Shown: positions 61,126-64,000 of the stretch, in pieces
How the letters are laid out: every line of letters begins with the position of its first letter
Numbering within the stretch: the stretch's first letter is position 1
From: an uncultured Clostridia bacterium
GTDB taxonomy: Bacteria; Bacillota; Clostridia; TANB77; CAG-508
Assembly: GCA_934141555.1 (NCBI GenBank)
Contig: CAKPCK010000001.1
Coordinates: 132,666-196,665 of the forward strand
DNA: 64,000 nucleotides
Direction: 5' to 3'
Translations under genes and position numbers: made by a program
Notes under the pieces: generated by a model
Seen by the model: the letters and a program-made list of their open reading frames with translations, nothing else
What the model was told of the DNA's origin: nothing
The model's database searches: none

Positions 61126-62595
61126 GTGAAAAAAAAGATATTTAAAATATTACTTATAGCAATATTTTCAATTTTGATTTTTGAGACAAAAGTTAATGCT
61201 TCAAATATTGTTTCAACAGATAAGCAAGTTGAGTCTGGTGATGGAAATGTAACAATATCAATAAGTTCAAAAGAAGCATTAGGAGCATATAGCTTAGAAT
61301 TAGTTGATAATGCAGGACTTGAATTAGTTAGTTCTAGTGCTGGTCCAAGTGGAACAGCAAATGGAACTAAAATATCAGGGGCTTCAGCAACAGGAATAAC
61401 GGATTTAGGAAGTTATACATTTAAAGTGCCAACAGTAACATCAGATACAACATATAAGATAAAATTTAGAATTACTGGAATGGCAAATGTCAATGATGAA
61501 GATTTACCTAATGTTGATAATAATGCAATATTAACAGTAAAAGCTCCAAAGGCGGAGACTCCAACAGAAGATAATAACACATCAAGCAATTCTGGAAGTT
61601 CAAATAGTAATACAGCAAATAATAATACTTCAAATAACAATACAACAAAGTCATCTGAGGCAAGATTAAGAGATTTGGGATTAAATCCAAAACAATATGA
61701 TTTTAAAGGTTTTAAACCAGATACATATGAATATGATATAGAAGTTCCAAATGAAGCAGAGAAAGTATATATATATGCAACTACAAAAGACACAAATGCA
61801 AAAGTAAAATCAGGAGATGGAAATGTTGTATTAAATGAAGGAGAAAATAAATTTGAAATTGTAGTTGTTGCAGAAGATGGAAAAACAAAGAAAACATATA
61901 CATTAAATATAACTAGAAAAGAAGCAGAACAGACAAATACACCAGTGGAAGAACCAGTTATAGATGAACAACCAAAAACAGAAGCGACAACATCTTCAAC
62001 AACAATTTCAGAAAATACACAAAATACTAAAACAACAACATCAACAACGAAAACAGAAAGTACATCAAATAAAAGTGAAAATCAACAAATTGTAGGAAAA
62101 GTTGACTGGCTAAAAACAAAAACTTGGGGACAAGAACAATATATATTGGTTGCTATTTTAGGATTTTTGATATTAACAATAATAGTTTCAATAATATTAA
62201 AAATAAAAATCAAAAAAGATGAAGAAGAAGAAATTGAATTCCCTGGCGCAGAAGAATTAGATAGAGCAATGTTTGAACATCAAGAATTATCAGATAATGG
62301 AAATTTAGATGATAATTCCTACAATGATGATATGAATGATGAAAATCCATATAGTACAAATTTAAATAATGATTATTATAATGATAATGTTCAACACGAT
62401 GAAGAAAAAATAAAAGATCAACCAGTAGAAGTAGAATATAAAGAAGAAAATACTTCTAATTATTATAATGATAATGAATCAGAGAAAAATGATGAAGACA
62501 TAGAAAGAAAAAGGATGCTTGAAGAATATTTTGCAGGTCAAGATAGAAAAGATACAAAAGTAAAAAGAACAAAAACTAGAGGAAAACATTTTTAA
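61126..62595 (+). CDS. Membrane-anchored cohesin-domain protein
   Basis: GTG start after GCGAGGA. A signal peptide (1-26) precedes a cohesin-like beta-sandwich (about 27-145; VSTDKQVESGDGNVTISISS, GAYSLELVDNAGLELVSSSA). An Asn/Ser/Thr linker and a cadherin-like beta-domain (about 180-265; YEYDIEVPNEAEKVYIYAT, TKKTYTLNITRK) follow, then a long linker, one transmembrane helix (about 340-362) and an acidic cytosolic tail of about 125 residues. It would display the dockerin-bearing glucosaminidase of the upstream gene on the membrane surface. The long charged tail is unusual for a scaffoldin and may contact cytosolic partners. Confidence 0.88.
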   Translation: MKKKIFKILLIAIFSILIFETKVNASNIVSTDKQVESGDGNVTISISSKEALGAYSLELVDNAGLELVSSSAGPSGTANGTKISGASATGITDLGSYTFKVPTVTSDTTYKIKFRITGMANVNDEDLPNVDNNAILTVKAPKAETPTEDNNTSSNSGSSNSNTANNNTSNNNTTKSSEARLRDLGLNPKQYDFKGFKPDTYEYDIEVPNEAEKVYIYATTKDTNAKVKSGDGNVVLNEGENKFEIVVVAEDGKTKKTYTLNITRKEAEQTNTPVEEPVIDEQPKTEATTSSTTISENTQNTKTTTSTTKTESTSNKSENQQIVGKVDWLKTKTWGQEQYILVAILGFLILTIIVSIILKIKIKKDEEEEIEFPGAEELDRAMFEHQELSDNGNLDDNSYNDDMNDENPYSTNLNNDYYNDNVQHDEEKIKDQPVEVEYKEENTSNYYNDNESEKNDEDIERKRMLEEYFAGQDRKDTKVKRTKTRGKHF

Positions 62596-62599
62596 AATG

Positions 62600-62624
62600 A
62601 AAACGGCTCATTGAGTCGTTTTTT
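62600..62624 (+). terminator. Terminator after the cohesin gene
   Basis: AAAACGGCTC-ATT-GAGTCGTTTT with one G-U pair, then TT. Confidence 0.78.
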
Positions 62625-62644
62625 GAATATTAAGAATAGATATA

Positions 62645-62676
62645 AAAAAGAAAACATTTTAAAATGTTTTCTTTTT
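62645..62676. terminator. Palindromic terminator between cohesin and rpmE genes
   Basis: AAAAAGAAAACATTTT / AAAATGTTTTCTTTTT, an exact palindrome usable in both directions; main use is probably rpmE on the minus strand. Confidence 0.8.
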
Positions 62677-62876
62677 TATGCAAGACCGTATTTTTTCTTA
62701 AATTTATCTGCTCTACCACCTTTAGTGTCAAGTCTTAAGTTACCTGTCCAATATGGATGACATTTTGAGCAAACATCAACTTTTAAATCTTTTTTTGTAG
62801 AACCAACTTCTATAACATTACCGCAAGCACATGTAATAGTTGTTTGATTATATGCTGGATGTATTCCTTCTTTCAT
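62676..62876 (-). CDS. rpmE: 50S ribosomal protein L31 (zinc-binding form)
   Basis: Bridges the 50S central protuberance to the 30S head. MKEGIHPAYNQTTITCACG at the N-terminus, CSKCHPYWTG and the RADKFKKKYG ending identify it; CACG and CSKC supply the zinc ligands, so this is the zinc-containing C+ form. The start at ATG 62876 matches the family; the track of an upstream GTG adds four residues only. 66 residues. It has an AGAGGTG site and its own promoter (62923-62951). Confidence 0.97.
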   Translation of the reverse strand: MKEGIHPAYNQTTITCACGNVIEVGSTKKDLKVDVCSKCHPYWTGNLRLDTKGGRADKFKKKYGLA

Positions 62877-62922
62877 TTGCAAATTCACCTCTTTCTTACA
62901 ATAGTAATTTTTGCCTTTTATT

Positions 62923-62951
62923 ATATTACCATATCTTTATACTTTTTTCAA
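62923..62951 (-). promoter_or_regulatory. Promoter of rpmE
   Basis: Minus strand TTGAAA (62946-62951), 17-bp spacer, TGG-TAATAT (62923-62928). Confidence 0.72.
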
Positions 62952-62953
62952 GC

Positions 62954-63124
62954 TTATTTGTTTAAATTTTTATTTTCTTCTTGATTAATTTGATTTATAT
63001 ATGTTGCAGAAGCTTCTAATTCAGTATTTAAAGATACTTTTTTTATAAGTTTACTCATAATATTAAAAATACAAGCAACTATTAAAATAAATAATCCTAT
63101 TTTTTTCCAATATTTAGCTAACAT
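62954..63124 (-). CDS. 56-residue membrane peptide of unknown function
   Basis: Starts at ATG 63124 after AAAGGAGA. The peptide has a short basic N-terminus (MLAKYWKKIG), one transmembrane helix (LFILIVACIFNIMSKL), then a basic patch and a polar, Gln/Asn/Glu-rich C-terminus. A perfect sigma-A promoter with consensus boxes precedes it, so it is expressed as a gene of its own. No family is recognised. It lies between rpmE and a divergent VanW gene and may share functions with neither. Confidence 0.75.
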   Translation of the reverse strand: MLAKYWKKIGLFILIVACIFNIMSKLIKKVSLNTELEASATYINQINQEENKNLNK

Positions 63125-63158
63125 AATAAAATCTCCTTTAAAAATTTAATACATAACA

Positions 63159-63187
63159 ATTATACGTTTTTTTTATTGATTTGTCAA
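63159..63187 (-). promoter_or_regulatory. Perfect consensus promoter of the 56-residue peptide gene
   Basis: Minus strand TTGACA (63182-63187), 17-bp spacer, TATAAT (63159-63164). Confidence 0.9.
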
Positions 63188-63201
63188 TATTTTTTGAGTT
63201 T

Positions 63202-63231
63202 TTGGACAAAATAAAGTCAAGAAAATATACA
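63202..63231 (+). promoter_or_regulatory. Possible promoter of the 63256 VanW gene
   Basis: TTGGAC (63202-63207), 18-bp spacer, TATACA (63226-63231), about 25 bp before the start. Confidence 0.5.
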
Positions 63232-63255
63232 TAAATAAGAAAGGAAAAAGATTAA

Positions 63256-63894
63256 ATGAAAAAAATTTTTTTGTTTGTAGGATTAATAGTAATTATGTTA
63301 GGAATAGGTATATGGACATTTAAGGAAAATACAAATAATAATAAAAATAATCAAAATTATCAAGCTCAAAGAAGTAGTACAGATCCAAATAGTATAAATA
63401 AAACAAATTCAGTATCAAATACTCAATCAATAACAGAAAGTATTGAAAAAGAGATTGCAAATTTTTCGACAAAAATTCATAATAAAGAAGAAGCAAGACA
63501 AAATAATATACGAATAACATGTAATTCATTAACAAATACAGAAATAAAACCAGGAGAAACATTTTCATTTTGTAATACAGTTGGTAAGGCAACAAAAGAA
63601 AAAGGGTACAAAGAAGCTGATATATATGTAGAAGGAGAAAAAAAACAAGGTCTTGGTGGAGGAAATTGTCAAGTTAGTACAACTCTATATAATGCGGTTA
63701 TAAAAGTTGAAGGATTAGAAATTGTAGAAAGACATGAACATAGTGGATATGTACCATATATAGAAAAGGGAAAAGATGCAGCAGTTGCATATGGGAGTTA
63801 TGATTTTAAATTTAAAAATAATACTAATAAAATAATTAAAATTGTTATGGAATGTAAAGAACAAGATATAACAGCAAAAATAATAGAAATATGA
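63256..63894 (+). CDS. Membrane-anchored VanW domain protein
   Basis: One N-terminal helix (residues 3-21) and an Asn/Ser-rich linker (about 22-70) precede a VanW domain (about 75-210), with IKPGETFSFCNTVGKATKEK, the core GLGGGNCQVSTTLYNAV and ERHEHSGYVP. It lacks the SH3b domain of the gene at 13375 and keeps the host's A-rich codon use, unlike that gene, so it is the likely native version. Function unknown; VanW domains accompany wall metabolism. The next hairpin follows within 5 bp. Confidence 0.88.
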   Translation: MKKIFLFVGLIVIMLGIGIWTFKENTNNNKNNQNYQAQRSSTDPNSINKTNSVSNTQSITESIEKEIANFSTKIHNKEEARQNNIRITCNSLTNTEIKPGETFSFCNTVGKATKEKGYKEADIYVEGEKKQGLGGGNCQVSTTLYNAVIKVEGLEIVERHEHSGYVPYIEKGKDAAVAYGSYDFKFKNNTNKIIKIVMECKEQDITAKIIEI

Positions 63895-63898
63895 AAGG

Positions 63899-63926
63899 CC
63901 AGATTATTATAATATCTGGTTTATTG
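63899..63926 (+). terminator. Terminator after the 63256 VanW gene
   Basis: CCAGAT-TATTATAAT-ATCTGG hairpin with a TTTATTGTTTTT tail. Confidence 0.78.
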
Positions 63927-63937
63927 TTTTTAGAAAA

Positions 63938-63958
63938 CCCCCAGATAGTCTGGGGGTT
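63938..63958. other. GC-rich hairpin near the window edge, possible mobile-element end
   Basis: AACCCCCAGA-TA-GTCTGGGGGTT is a short, strong, GC-rich stem in a very AT-rich genome, followed by TTCGAGAAAGCTTTAGCG and then the window end. It sits after a complete terminator, so it is not needed to end the VanW gene. Short subterminal hairpins of this kind occur at ends of IS200/IS605 elements. The sequence continues outside the window. Confidence 0.45.
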
Positions 63959-64000
63959 CGAGAAAGCTTTAGCGATGAGTATACAAAAATCTCCTTTCAA

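Overview
The window is very AT-rich DNA (about 25-30% G+C by eye) with Gram-positive hallmarks: strong AGGAGG-type ribosome binding sites, TTGACA/TATAAT promoters with 17-bp spacers, sortases with LPXTG-type substrates, MreB, LexA, long-form HPF, RqcH and FtsEX with M23 hydrolases. A glycyl radical enzyme, a dockerin/cohesin pair and a type IV pilin-like N-terminus of the kind common in clostridia point to a strictly anaerobic member of Clostridia, probably an uncultured gut lineage. I cannot name a species.

Layout. 1-4425: end of a glycyl radical enzyme, its activase, a glycosyltransferase, UDP-galactopyranose mutase and UDP-glucose 4-epimerase, a surface-glycan operon. 4572-9567: mreB, rpsT (minus), rpiB, a WecA/TagO-type transferase, hslO and ppaC. 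9778-18156: glycosyltransferases, a pyruvyltransferase-family protein, a histidine phosphatase, a codon-atypical VanW-domain gene, tRNA-Tyr, a DUF4832-like surface protein and an RpiB-like protein. 18270-22564: a P-loop/Asp23-like protein, plsC, typA, small proteins and trmR.

22727-38030 is the accessory core: two membrane-anchored proteins ending in C-type-lectin/formylglycine-enzyme-like domains, a 2562-residue sortase-type adhesin, a major pilin and two sortases. The last about 180 bp of the second lectin-like gene is about 48% G+C and dominated by codons ending in C or T. That is the mark of a diversity-generating retroelement (DGR) variable region. It also carries an apparent one-base insertion that breaks the frame. 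No reverse transcriptase or template repeat is in the window, so the machinery would have to act from elsewhere.

38055-54073: an RluA-type pseudouridine synthase, a toxin-antitoxin pair, trmB, an Alg14/Alg13-like split glycosyltransferase, the ftsE-ftsX-M23-M23-ctpA division and wall-remodelling run, pgsA, greA, lexA with a candidate SOS box, a GH18 protein, hpf, an unknown protein and rqcH. 54150-64000: an M23 protein behind tRNA-Trp, an LPKTG-anchored von Willebrand A protein, a 39-residue Cys-rich protein, a U32 protein, a dockerin-bearing glucosaminidase beside a membrane cohesin protein, rpmE, a 56-residue membrane protein and a second VanW protein. A GC-rich hairpin at the right edge may be the end of a mobile element.

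Together the genes make and remodel the envelope: glycan precursors and transferases, peptidoglycan hydrolases under FtsEX, sortase-assembled pili, and a possibly hypervariable surface receptor.
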